Of a stretch of 8,267 bases of DNA, positions 1-6,472 are shown one piece after another. Source of the DNA: Pseudolabrys sp. (GTDB taxonomy: Bacteria; Pseudomonadota; Alphaproteobacteria; Rhizobiales; Xanthobacteraceae); contig JAHCKF010000138.1 in the NCBI GenBank assembly GCA_026125925.1, positions 1-8,267 of the forward strand. The letters run 5' to 3'. How positions within the stretch are numbered: position 1 is the first letter of the stretch; every line of letters begins with the position of its first letter. Made by a program: the position numbers and the translations under genes. The notes beneath the pieces were generated by a model. The model did not search any database, was not told the DNA's origin, and saw only the letters and a program-made list of their open reading frames with translations.

Positions 1-319
1 AGTGCGAGTTGAAGGTGATGCCCTTCACCAGGACGAAGTCGTCGTAGCCGGAGGTCTCGGAGAAGGTGCGGTCCAGCGCCTCGGCCGGGCATTCGCGATA
101 GCCGGCAAACAGCTCGTCATAGGCATCGACCACGCGCTTGGGCGTATCGAGCACACCTTCGCGCTTCGGATCGTCGCCGGCATAGGCCAGCAGCACGCGG
201 ACGGCGGCCTCGGCCTCCTCGCGCGACGGCCGCGGGCCCGGCGGGGTCGGCGCGGCGCTGACATGGTCGGACAGGCCCTGTTTGTCCCAGGGCTTAATAA
301 TCTTGCTCTTGGCGTCCAT
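1..319 (-). CDS. folE: GTP cyclohydrolase I, N-terminal part (cut by window edge)
   Basis: GTP cyclohydrolase I converts GTP to 7,8-dihydroneopterin triphosphate, the first step of tetrahydrofolate synthesis, in the cytoplasm. Only the first 106 codons are present. They begin [15 protein letters not shown], a rhizobial-type N-terminus. Family signatures follow: a helical segment with [21 protein letters not shown] near residues 36-56 (the usual 'GED..REGL..TP.RV' block), then [16 protein letters not shown], and finally [16 protein letters not shown] at the cut, just before the zinc-binding Cys-Glu-His-His expected next. The start ATG (317-319) is preceded on the minus strand by GGAGA with 5-nt spacing. 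The gene is divergent from the IscU-like gene across about 255 bp. Nothing looks damaged; the catalytic core lies outside the window. Identity is seen directly in the translation; function is family knowledge. Confidence 0.95.
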   Translation of the reverse strand, partial: MDAKSKIIKPWDKQGLSDHVSAAPTPPGPRPSREEAEAAVRVLLAYAGDDPKREGVLDTPKRVVDAYDELFAGYRECPAEALDRTFSETSGYDDFVLVKGITFNSH

Positions 320-500
320 AACGGTCTCCGTTCGACCGGGGCATGCCTTCAAGGGGCAGCACCGGGAGTGTCACCGGGGTGGCCGCGCTTTCCCGCCCTC
401 CGGGCGGTCGGACGCCGCAATCCCATTCTGCATGGCCCGTATCGCGAGGGACCATGGGCTCCGAGGCCGAGAACCCTTCTCGTACCGGCGGGCCGCCCCC

Positions 501-528
501 TATATATTGCTTTGTACGAACCAGGCAA
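501..528 (-). promoter_or_regulatory. Candidate promoter for folE in the folE/scaffold divergent region
   Basis: On the minus strand TTGCCT (523-528) is separated by 16 bp from TATATA (501-506), a fair match to -35/-10 spacing. It is the only AT-rich patch in the otherwise GC-rich 320-574 interval. TATATA is self-complementary, so it could also serve the plus-strand scaffold gene, but no good -35 lies to its left. A start near 494 would give folE a leader of about 175 nt. That leader includes a 6-bp stem with a 3-nt loop (393-407) and no structure I recognise as a riboswitch. The rest of 320-574 holds nothing else I can name. Confidence 0.25.
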
Positions 529-574
529 CGTGCCGGATGACCGGCCGGATTGCATGGCTTCCGGGTCCAATTCC

Positions 575-1027
575 ATGCTGAATGACGTCTATAACGCAAA
601 AATCCTCGATCTGGCCGCGCATATCCCGCGTCTGGGCCGGCTCGACGCGCCGGACGCCACCGCGACCGCCCATTCCAAGCTGTGCGGCTCGACCGTCACC
701 GTGGACGTGAAGATGGCGGACGGCGCGGTCACGGATTTTGCCCATGACGTCAAAGCCTGCGCCCTGGGCCAGGCCTCATCCTCGATCATGGCCCGCCACG
801 TCATCGGCGCCACCCCCGCCGAACTCCGGGAAGTCCGCGAGTCCGTCCGCAAGATGCTCAAGGAGAACGGCCCGCCGCCCGAGGGCAAATGGGCCGACAT
901 CGCCTTCCTCGAGCCGGTCCGCGACTACAAGGCCCGCCACGCCTCGACCATGCTGACTTTCGATGCGGTGGTGAAGGCGGTCGAGGAGATCGAGGCGAAG
1001 CGGAGCTCTACGATTCCAGCGGCATGA
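575..1027 (+). CDS. IscU/NifU-N-like iron-sulfur cluster scaffold family protein
   Basis: A 150-residue protein of the IscU/NifU N-terminal fold, which in its best known members holds a nascent Fe-S cluster before transfer. Visible landmarks are MLNDVYNAKILDLAAHIPRL at the N-terminus, KLCGSTVTVDV with Cys37, VKACALGQASSSIMA with Cys62, and RDYKARHASTMLTFDAV with His122 near the C-terminus. Aligned by eye to E. coli IscU (ligands Cys37, Asp39, Cys63, His105, Cys106), two cysteines and the histidine are kept, but the Asp becomes Ser39 and the last Cys becomes Ala123. Scaffold activity is therefore uncertain. I chose ATG 575 because homologues I remember begin MLNDVYN; an in-frame ATG at 554 would add seven residues, and neither has a strong ribosome binding site. 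Its last 20 bp overlap the convergent 281-codon gene. The open frame continues upstream to the window edge, but that part is antisense to folE. Confidence 0.9.
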   Translation: MLNDVYNAKILDLAAHIPRLGRLDAPDATATAHSKLCGSTVTVDVKMADGAVTDFAHDVKACALGQASSSIMARHVIGATPAELREVRESVRKMLKENGPPPEGKWADIAFLEPVRDYKARHASTMLTFDAVVKAVEEIEAKRSSTIPAA

Positions 1028-1853
1028 GCGCGGTTCGAGACAACCCGTCCACCGCAATCTGGTAATACGCGGCCATCCCCAGCCAAAGATGATTGGGGAC
1101 CTGGATGGTGTGCCTGCCGGCGCTCTGTTTTTGATGGAACGCCACACCGAGGGGGCGCTCGCCGGCGTCGAATAGACTAACGGAGACCGCCCCGCCCTGA
1201 TCCATTTCGTATCCGATTTCCGTTTCGCCGCGCTCCGCGGCCAATTGCGCTGTCCTGCCGCCGCGGGAGAGCAGCACAAAGCCGGCATTCGTCGTAATGC
1301 GCTCCGGCATGACGTCAGTCGAGATGATCGCGGTATTGACATTGCGCAGGGTCATCAACGGCCTGCCGGGCGCCGCGATGTCCTCAAGCGCGACCGGAGA
1401 TTCCAGCACATAAACCGAACCTTCCGGCGGCGGGAAGTTGCGGGCATCTGCATTGCGCAAAGCGCTTGGACCCATGCTCCGCAGGGTTCTGCCTCTGAAC
1501 GCCTCGCAGGTCACGAGGATATGAAGGCGCATGGTTTGCACGGCCGGGAAGAAGGCGCTTCGGTCCGATGCGACCACGTCGCTCGCAGGAATGGGTCTGC
1601 TGAAGTCGAAATCGAGCGTGGTGCGGCCCATCCCCGGAATATCGCTCGAGGTCGTATAGCCGATGACGTGCAAAGGGATGGTCTGCAAACGCTCGTAAGA
1701 CATGGTCGGCTTGCCAAGCCGAACCGATATCTGGCCATCGAATTGGCCGATGTATTCGCGACCTTCGATCTCAAAACGAGCAGCAGAATCGTGGCAGGCG
1801 CATCGCGCGTGAACGCCGCCATTCGCAAGTTCGGAAAACTCTCGCGCATCCAT
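1008..1853 (-). CDS. Protein of unknown function, 281 residues, beta-rich, cytoplasmic-looking
   Basis: I do not recognise this protein with confidence. It has no signal peptide or membrane segment. Residues about 55-180 look like a beta-sandwich-type region with alternating strands (LQTIPLHVIGYTT, TTLDFDF, TMRLHILVTC, GSVYVLESPVALED, RPLMTLRNVNTAII). A second beta-rich part follows at 186-281, ending in NHLWLGMAAYYQIAVDG. It has three cysteines: 18, 20 and 116. The first block faintly resembles the DUF6073 type seen in actinobacteria; that is a memory-based guess. The start ATG (1851-1853) has a strong GGAGG with 5-nt spacing, which argues for a real, translated gene. It lies downstream of, and in the same direction as, the ClpP-like gene, 108 bp apart, so co-transcription is possible. 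Many codons end in A or T (GAT, GAA, TTT, CTT, GTT, TCT, CGA), unlike thrS or the scaffold gene. Confidence 0.8.
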   Translation of the reverse strand: MDAREFSELANGGVHARCACHDSAARFEIEGREYIGQFDGQISVRLGKPTMSYERLQTIPLHVIGYTTSSDIPGMGRTTLDFDFSRPIPASDVVASDRSAFFPAVQTMRLHILVTCEAFRGRTLRSMGPSALRNADARNFPPPEGSVYVLESPVALEDIAAPGRPLMTLRNVNTAIISTDVMPERITTNAGFVLLSRGGRTAQLAAERGETEIGYEMDQGGAVSVSLFDAGERPLGVAFHQKQSAGRHTIQVPNHLWLGMAAYYQIAVDGLSRTALMPLES

Positions 1854-1944
1854 TCTAACCTCCCGGCACGGAATAAGCCCCAGAGCTCTATCCGTGCGGA
1901 AGACCGCGAATGAGTCTTCTCCTGAATTGCGAATCCGCCCGGCC

Positions 1945-1961
1945 GCGGACTGAGCGTCCGC
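1945..1961 (-). terminator. Hairpin directly after the ClpP-like gene stop codon
   Basis: On the minus strand, immediately after the TAA stop, lies a perfect 6-bp stem GCGGAC/GTCCGC with a 5-nt loop. No U-run follows, so it is not a canonical intrinsic terminator. It may slow polymerase, protect the 3' end, or partly separate this gene from the next one downstream. A second, weaker stem (TCCGC/GCGGA) can form just after it and would compete for the same bases. Confidence 0.25.
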
Positions 1962-3356
1962 TTACCGCGCCGATGCCACCCCGCCTGTCTTCTGCACCAT
2001 CGCCGCATCGGCCCGCTCGCCAATCGGCTTGGCGCAGGCGGCGGCAAGTTGCGGGAAGTTCTGCGGTGCCCCGGTGTTGCCGATCCGGATAACGGTCACC
2101 GCGTCGTCGCTGTCGGTTTCGACGACCACCGAGCGGAAGCCGGCAGAGAAATGGCGCACGGCATCGGCGGACACGGAGCCCACGGCCAGCGTCCGCAACA
2201 TCCGGTCCTGATCGTCACGGCCGCTGGCGACGATCTTCAGCGGCGCGCGGTTCTTGCCGATACGCAAGGTGACACCGTCGAGCCGCGGCGGCAGCGCCAG
2301 GCCGTCGCCGGCATAGCGCCGTTCGACATAGCTCATTTCGTATTTGTCATTGGCGCCGCAGGACAGGATCAGATCGAAACTGCCGATCTGATCGCCTTCG
2401 ACGGTCAGCGGATGGCGGCGCGCCAGCATCATGCCGCCATCGCGATCGAGCAGGCCCCAGCTCTTCTCGCTGATCGGCATGGGATTGGCCGAAGGCTTGG
2501 CGCCGTTGGTCATCGGCCGATCGGGACGCGCCGGCGCGGGTGACGGCGCAGCCGTCGTCGCCGTCGTTGTCGCAGCCGTCGTGGTAGCCCTCGCCACCGC
2601 TGCCACTTCCGGCATGGCCGGACCTTCGGTCGCCAGCCGCGTATGCGTCAGTTCATCCCGCGACATCACGTGCAGCGGCTCCCAAGGCGGAATGCGCAGC
2701 GCAAGGTCGAGCAGATCCATCGACGCGCCCATGTCCTCGGTGAAGCGCGCCAGCCGGCCGATATCGCGCTGCACCAGCACGAGGTCTTCTGCCGAATAGT
2801 TCGCGGCCGTCGGGTCCTCGCGGCGATCGCCGAGCCAGATTTGATGCACCATCACGCGCGCTTCTGCCGGCACCGTGCGCTTGATGCCGCCGAGCATGAC
2901 GAAGGCGCACATCGACTCGCAATCGGCGTAAGGCGATAGTTTCGCCAGCGGAACTCTCGCGCTCCGGGGCTGGTCGGCGAGATCGACAACGCGTCCCACC
3001 ATGGTCGACAGCCGGGCGGTGCGGATCTCGCGGCCCAGTGCGATGGCGCCGAGCACCGACCCGCCGTCGGAGTCCATGACCACCGTCGCGCCGGTCAGAT
3101 CATGACCTTGCGCTTTAACCGCTTCCATGAACTTCTTGAAATCGCGCGGACTGTCCGCCGAGATGGCGCCGGCCGCCGAGACATAGGTGGCGCATGCTAA
3201 CCCGCATTGGGCCGTGGGGCCTTCCGTGCGCAACTCGAAGCGCATCGGCAAAGTCCGGTTGTCTGCGCCGGCTGGCGTCGTGACGCCGGCGGCGAACAGA
3301 GCGGCGGCGCTGAGTGCGCCGATGAGGGTGCCAATCGAGCCGAGGGAACTTCGCAT
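1962..3356 (-). CDS. Secreted ClpP/crotonase-fold protein (COG3904-like) with extra C-terminal domain
   Basis: A 464-residue protein with a Sec signal peptide (hydrophobic 9-25, likely cut after Ala31 in PAGADN), so probably periplasmic. Residues about 40-245 resemble the ClpP/crotonase fold. MDSDGGSVLGAIALGREI (94-111) matches the strand-turn-helix that forms the ClpP oxyanion hole. CESMCAFVMLGGIKR (146-160) and ARVMVHQIW (166-174) match the ClpP active-site segments, giving candidate catalytic Ser148 and His171. No Asp sits where ClpP has its third triad residue; Glu226 is nearby. CxxxC pairs occur at 51/55 and 146/150. A low-complexity Ala/Thr/Pro linker (about 253-282) leads to a second, beta-rich domain (297-445) with Cys333 and Cys441 that I cannot assign. 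ATG 3356 follows GGGGA by about 4 nt. Substrate and activity are unknown; proteolysis is inference from fold only. Confidence 0.85.
   Translation of the reverse strand: MRSSLGSIGTLIGALSAAALFAAGVTTPAGADNRTLPMRFELRTEGPTAQCGLACATYVSAAGAISADSPRDFKKFMEAVKAQGHDLTGATVVMDSDGGSVLGAIALGREIRTARLSTMVGRVVDLADQPRSARVPLAKLSPYADCESMCAFVMLGGIKRTVPAEARVMVHQIWLGDRREDPTAANYSAEDLVLVQRDIGRLARFTEDMGASMDLLDLALRIPPWEPLHVMSRDELTHTRLATEGPAMPEVAAVARATTTAATTTATTAAPSPAPARPDRPMTNGAKPSANPMPISEKSWGLLDRDGGMMLARRHPLTVEGDQIGSFDLILSCGANDKYEMSYVERRYAGDGLALPPRLDGVTLRIGKNRAPLKIVASGRDDQDRMLRTLAVGSVSADAVRHFSAGFRSVVVETDSDDAVTVIRIGNTGAPQNFPQLAAACAKPIGERADAAMVQKTGGVASAR
2547..2594. repeat. Imperfect 24-bp tandem repeat encoding the Ala/Thr linker
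   Basis: Two adjacent 24-bp units (2547-2570 and 2571-2594) share their first 12 bases exactly (CGCAGCCGTCGT) and diverge afterwards. The period is eight codons, so changes in copy number would keep the frame. On the coding minus strand they specify the ATTTA-ATTTA-TTAA stretch around residues 257-270 of the secreted ClpP-like protein, between its two domains. The unit looks like slippage-prone linker DNA, not a mobile element. Confidence 0.4.
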
Positions 3357-3630
3357 CTTTCCCCTTCTTCGCGGCTCGCAAAAATCTTTGTCCGCCGCCG
3401 GAACCGGAACCCCATTTCTGCGTTGAAGCAGCGAGGAATTCCATTTTGCTTCGAGGTTCGTGTTCGCGACGGCAGCGTAAACGCTGTGCGAGAGCGAGTT
3501 TTGCGTCTCGTCAAATGTCTGTCACAGAACCCCCGATGTCTTATTTAATATCGACGCGCAGATTCTCGCTAGTGCAAAAAGGTCGCTATGCCTGCCCTAA
3601 GTTGCTCGAAAGCTGAGCAGTTCCAGCGCG
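3357..3630. other. Divergent intergenic region between the ClpP-like gene and yidD
   Basis: This 274-bp gap is less GC-rich than its surroundings and must hold promoters for both neighbours. On the plus strand an AT-rich patch at 3541-3551 contains TAATAT (3546-3551), a possible -10 with no clear -35. On the minus strand a TTGACG lies around 3506-3511 without a convincing -10. Near its right end are two small inverted repeats: TGCTC/GAGCA, with a 7-nt loop, around 3603-3619, and GTTCC/GGAAC (3620-3624 and 3633-3637), whose loop holds the first ATG of yidD. No RNA gene, terminator with a U-run or credible small gene was found. Confidence 0.4.
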
Positions 3631-4041
3631 ATGGAACTTGGCGATAGAGCTTGGCGGCGGAACTTTGCTAAGACCTTCGCACGACCATCGACGGCGAAGG
3701 CTTTTCGTTTGCGCGACCGCAACTCACCCTCCGAACTCAGTCCTCTAGCGCGGATTCCTCGCGTCGTCGGCCGCGGCTTGGTAGCCGTCTATCGATACAC
3801 GCTCTCCCCCCTGATCGGCCCGCGCTGCCGCCATCTGCCGAGTTGCTCGGAATATGCCGACGAAGCGATCAGCCGCTTTGGCCTCTGGGCCGGGGGCTGG
3901 ATGGCGCTGGCGCGAATCCTGCGGTGTCATCCGTTCGGCACGCATGGCCTCGATTTCGTGCCGAAGGCGCTGCCGGCGCAGGCGCACTGGTGGACGCCCT
4001 GGCGCTACGGCCGCTGGCACGGCACACAGTCCGAGCCGTAG
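3631..4041 (+). CDS. yidD: Membrane protein insertion efficiency factor YidD
   Basis: YidD is a small inner-membrane-associated protein that helps YidC/Sec insert membrane proteins. The family signature is complete: VYRYTLSPLIGPRCRHLPSC (53-72), SEYADEAISRFGLWAGGW (73-90) and ARILRCHPFGTHGLDFVP (94-111), with the conserved Cys66, Cys72 and Cys99. An amphipathic helix around ARIPRVVGRGLVAVYRY (40-56) would anchor it to the membrane. As called from ATG 3631 it is 136 residues, longer than most relatives because of a poorly conserved basic N-terminus. That ATG has no ribosome binding site. An in-frame TTG at 3709-3711 has GAAGG 8 nt upstream and would give a more typical 110 residues, so the start is uncertain. 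The gene is usually found beside rnpA/yidC in other phyla; near thrS is, as I recall, the usual place in Rhizobiales. Confidence 0.93.
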   Translation: MELGDRAWRRNFAKTFARPSTAKAFRLRDRNSPSELSPLARIPRVVGRGLVAVYRYTLSPLIGPRCRHLPSCSEYADEAISRFGLWAGGWMALARILRCHPFGTHGLDFVPKALPAQAHWWTPWRYGRWHGTQSEP

Positions 4042-4110
4042 AGACAGGAAGCGGGTGGCCGGCCAAATCGGAGCGCGGCACACCCTGCCTCTCCCACGAA
4101 AGACCCGAAC

Positions 4111-5034
4111 ATGCGCTCCGCCAACGATCCGCTGCCGATGCACCGCCAGGACTGGCTGCTGCTGGTTGTTTTATCGGTGCTGTGGGGAGGCTCGTTCTTC
4201 TTCAACGGCGTGGCGCTGCGAGAACTGCCGCCGCTGACGGTGGCGCTTGCGCGCGTCGCGCTCGGCGCACTGTGCCTGCTCATCGTCATCCGCCCGCTCG
4301 GCGGTGCATTGCCGACGCGGGCTCGCGAGTGGTTTCCCTTTGCCATCATGGGGCTCGTCAACAACGTCATCCCGTTCTCGCTGTTTCTCATTGCGCAGAC
4401 CGTGATCTCGAGCGGCCTCGCCGCCGTGCTCAATGCGACGACGCCGCTGTTCGCGGTTCTGGTGATGGCGGCCGCCGGCGAGGAACGCCTCACCGGCCGG
4501 CGCATCGCCGGCGTGCTGATCGGCATTGGCGGCGTGGCGCTGCTGCGCGCGCCGGGCCTGAGCGCTTCGGACCAGATGTTCGGAATTCTGCTCTGCCTCG
4601 GCGCCGCGCTAAGCTACGGCTTCGCCGGCTATTGGGGCCGCCGCGCGCTCAAGGGCGTGCCGCCGGTCACCTCCGCCACCGGCCAGCTCATCTGCTCGAC
4701 GCCGGTGATGGCGGTTGCCGCCGCGTTCATCGACCGGCCGTGGACGCTGCCTGTACCGGGGCTCGCCACCTGGGCGGCTTTGGCCGGGCTTGCGACGCTG
4801 TCGACGGCGCTCGCCTATATCCTGTTCTTCCGCATCCTCAACCGCTCCGGCGCGGTCAATGTCGTGCTGGTCACGCTGCTGATCCCGGTGACGACCATCC
4901 TGCTCGGCGTCCTCATCCTCAACGAGCCGTTCTCCGCCAACGAAATCGTCGGCGCCGTCGTCATCGCCGCTTCGCTGCTGGTGATCGACGGCCGCGTGCT
5001 GGGCTGGGCGAGAGAGCGTCTGGCCCGCGCCTGA
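4111..5034 (+). CDS. EamA/DMT-superfamily transporter
   Basis: A 307-residue inner-membrane protein with ten predicted transmembrane segments (roughly 14-34, 41-61, 74-96, 100-120, 130-147, 157-175, 185-208, 217-240, 246-268, 275-295), arranged as two EamA repeats. Typical marks are VLWGGSFFFNGVALRELPPL in the first helix pair, ALSYGFAGYWGRR opening the second repeat, and GVLILNEPFSANEIVGAVVI near the end, the usual 'GE...IGA..I' closing block. The family exports metabolites such as amino acids, nucleosides or other small molecules; the substrate cannot be read from sequence. ATG 4111 has only a weak AAAGA upstream, and ATG 4138 (Met10) is an alternative that hardly shortens the N-terminus. 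It lies 69 bp after yidD in the same direction, so it may be co-transcribed. Only 10 bp separate it from the convergent 424-codon gene, with no visible terminator. Confidence 0.92.
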   Translation: MRSANDPLPMHRQDWLLLVVLSVLWGGSFFFNGVALRELPPLTVALARVALGALCLLIVIRPLGGALPTRAREWFPFAIMGLVNNVIPFSLFLIAQTVISSGLAAVLNATTPLFAVLVMAAAGEERLTGRRIAGVLIGIGGVALLRAPGLSASDQMFGILLCLGAALSYGFAGYWGRRALKGVPPVTSATGQLICSTPVMAVAAAFIDRPWTLPVPGLATWAALAGLATLSTALAYILFFRILNRSGAVNVVLVTLLIPVTTILLGVLILNEPFSANEIVGAVVIAASLLVIDGRVLGWARERLARA

Positions 5035-5044
5035 CGGGAGCGCG

Positions 5045-6319
5045 TTACTCCGTGCCGACCGTTGCCTTACCACCGCCTTGTGCGTTGATCTTGCGCACGA
5101 TGACATTGGCGAAATGGCGCGTGATCGCCGGATCGGGCGAGGCTCCATTGAGCGCGGTGTTATTCAGAGAGACATAGAAATTCTTCAGGCAGAATCTAAT
5201 TCCGTTCTGCTCCGGATTTTGCCCGACCGAACTGACCGCCCTGTCCGACAGCCGCTTGTGTAGCGCAGGCCAGTCCTTGAGCAAGGATTGCACCGACTGA
5301 ACACAGGGCTTCTCCCCGCCGTGCTTCGTCCAATCCGAAATCGTTATATCGACGCGCTGATACGGCAGATCGCATTTGCCGTTGCGCTCCGGCCTGCACC
5401 ATGAGCCGCCACCGCCCTTAAACGGCTTGAAGACATATCCCTGAACGGTGCTGAGTTCGATGGTCTGCATCCACGTCGGCGTGTAGCTCGGCGGCGACGG
5501 CTCCGGCCCCTTGTATTGCGCGCCGGCGCTTTTGGCCCACCACCAGCCGCCGGGAAGATCCGCACCCGGATCGGGAAACAGCGCGGCACCAATGCCCGCT
5601 GACGGCTTGAGCTGGTCGGTGATGTCTTTGACGCTCGCCCAGATGGCGGCGAGGATCGCCTGTTTCTCCGGCTTGACCTTCTCCTGCTGATAATTGGCTT
5701 CCAGCCGCGCCATCCAGAAGCGATCGACCTGACGCTCGGCACGGCGGCGCATCGGCTCGCCGATCAGATCCTTGTCCCAACCTTTGTACTTGCTGATGTA
5801 GTCCTCGACCATTTTCGGCTTTGCGACGTAATAGCCGCCGCCGAGGCTTTGGCTGGTCGCGTAGGAGAACGAGTTGATGACATCCTGGTTCTGCGCCCGG
5901 TTGGCGCGATAGGTTGCGTAAAGCCCCGCGTCCAGTTTGGGGACCAGTACCAGACCGTGGATGGCCTCGAGCATTGCTTTGTAGAGACGAACCGCCTTGA
6001 TCGCGGTCATCAGCGGCGGCGGCAGCAGGGCTTCGGCGGCGGAATCGGTCGCCTGATTGAACACCGTGGTAGCGATATCGGCGTCACGGGCGTCGAGGAA
6101 CTGCTGGGCGATCTGGACGGCGACAACCGCATCGGTCAGGCGGCCGAGCGCGGCGGCATTGTCCTTGAGCGCCAGGCTGACCGCATCGTTAGTCATCCCG
6201 GTGTACTGGGCGACTGCATCGATGACCTCACCGGGCGCCGGCCGTGGCTGCGCCGCGGCAGGCGCCGTCAGGGCCAACGCAACGGTCAGTATCGCGGTGC
6301 GTAAAACGGCGGTTTTCAT
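5045..6319 (-). CDS. Secreted protein of unknown function, 424 residues
   Basis: I do not recognise this protein. It has a clear Sec signal peptide ([20 protein letters not shown] then AAAQ, cut after Ala23), so it is probably periplasmic or exported. Residues 30-240 look mostly helical, with Ala/Leu-rich and basic stretches (e.g. [20 protein letters not shown], 190-209). A Gly/Trp/Pro-rich segment follows ([11 protein letters not shown], 256-266). The C-terminal part (about 285-415) is mixed and contains four cysteines (308, 316, 339, 377), enough for two disulfides. No catalytic motif is evident. ATG 6319 has a poor ribosome binding site, but an in-frame TAG only 12 nt upstream (6329-6331) rules out a longer start, and the signal peptide begins right there. 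The gene is divergent from thrS across 153 bp and convergent with the DMT transporter. Confidence 0.82.
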   Translation of the reverse strand: MKTAVLRTAILTVALALTAPAAAQPRPAPGEVIDAVAQYTGMTNDAVSLALKDNAAALGRLTDAVVAVQIAQQFLDARDADIATTVFNQATDSAAEALLPPPLMTAIKAVRLYKAMLEAIHGLVLVPKLDAGLYATYRANRAQNQDVINSFSYATSQSLGGGYYVAKPKMVEDYISKYKGWDKDLIGEPMRRRAERQVDRFWMARLEANYQQEKVKPEKQAILAAIWASVKDITDQLKPSAGIGAALFPDPGADLPGGWWWAKSAGAQYKGPEPSPPSYTPTWMQTIELSTVQGYVFKPFKGGGGSWCRPERNGKCDLPYQRVDITISDWTKHGGEKPCVQSVQSLLKDWPALHKRLSDRAVSSVGQNPEQNGIRFCLKNFYVSLNNTALNGASPDPAITRHFANVIVRKINAQGGGKATVGTE

Positions 6320-6381
6320 GGGATATGGCTACGCCGACGGGCTACGGGCGGCGTTGCGCTGGATCAAACAAGCCTGCCTGG

Positions 6382-6409
6382 TTGCGCCGGCAAAACGGCC
6401 TGCTATATC
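6382..6409 (+). promoter_or_regulatory. Candidate thrS promoter
   Basis: TTGCGC (6382-6387) and TATATC (6404-6409) are 16 bp apart, a reasonable housekeeping-sigma arrangement for an alphaproteobacterium. Transcription would begin near 6416 and leave a leader of about 57 nt, carrying the stem-loop and ribosome binding site of thrS. An 8-bp palindrome, TTCCGGAA (6412-6419), overlaps the expected start point and could be an operator, though it may be chance. No equally good signal was seen for the divergent 424-codon gene in the same 153 bp. Confidence 0.35.
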
Positions 6410-6433
6410 CCTTCCGGAATCAATATCCGCTTA

Positions 6434-6451
6434 CCCGCGCTCGTTCGCGGG
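6434..6451 (+). promoter_or_regulatory. Leader stem-loop with anticodon-like loop, candidate thrS autoregulatory operator
   Basis: CCCGCG (6434-6439) pairs perfectly with CGCGGG (6446-6451) around the 6-nt loop CUCGUU. The loop contains U followed by CGU, the tRNA-Thr anticodon with its preceding U33. Its G and second U lie 30 and 29 nt before the thrS ATG, and the stem ends 10 bp before AGGAGA. In E. coli, ThrRS represses its own mRNA by binding a stem-loop that mimics the tRNA-Thr anticodon arm at about this place. The hairpin is seen directly; its role is inference. The loop is 6 nt where tRNA has 7, and GC-rich DNA forms such stems by chance. Confidence 0.4.
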
Positions 6452-6472
6452 AGTGAGCAACAGGAGAAGACC

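Noticed and set aside
393..407. GC hairpin CCGCCC/GGGCGG upstream of folE as terminator or riboswitch
   Set aside because: There is no U-run on either strand, the loop is only 3 nt, and it lies in a divergent promoter region; I see no wider conserved riboswitch fold.
2..574. Long upstream extension of the scaffold-gene open frame
   Set aside because: It is antisense to folE and then crosses the intergenic region, has no ribosome binding site at its first ATG, and the protein homology starts only at MLNDVYN (575).
1245..1913. 222-codon plus-strand open frame
   Set aside because: It is antisense to the 281-codon gene, which has the strong GGAGG; the translation is Arg/Ala-rich with no domain, typical of a GC-rich shadow.
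3843..5177. 444-codon plus-strand open frame
   Set aside because: It overlaps yidD and the DMT transporter in another frame; its product is Arg/Ala/Pro-rich without membrane segments, whereas the true frames match known families.
6386..6399. GCCG/CGGC stem as a second thrS operator arm
   Set aside because: It has only 4 bp and lies upstream of the proposed start point, between the -35 and -10, so it would not be in the mRNA.
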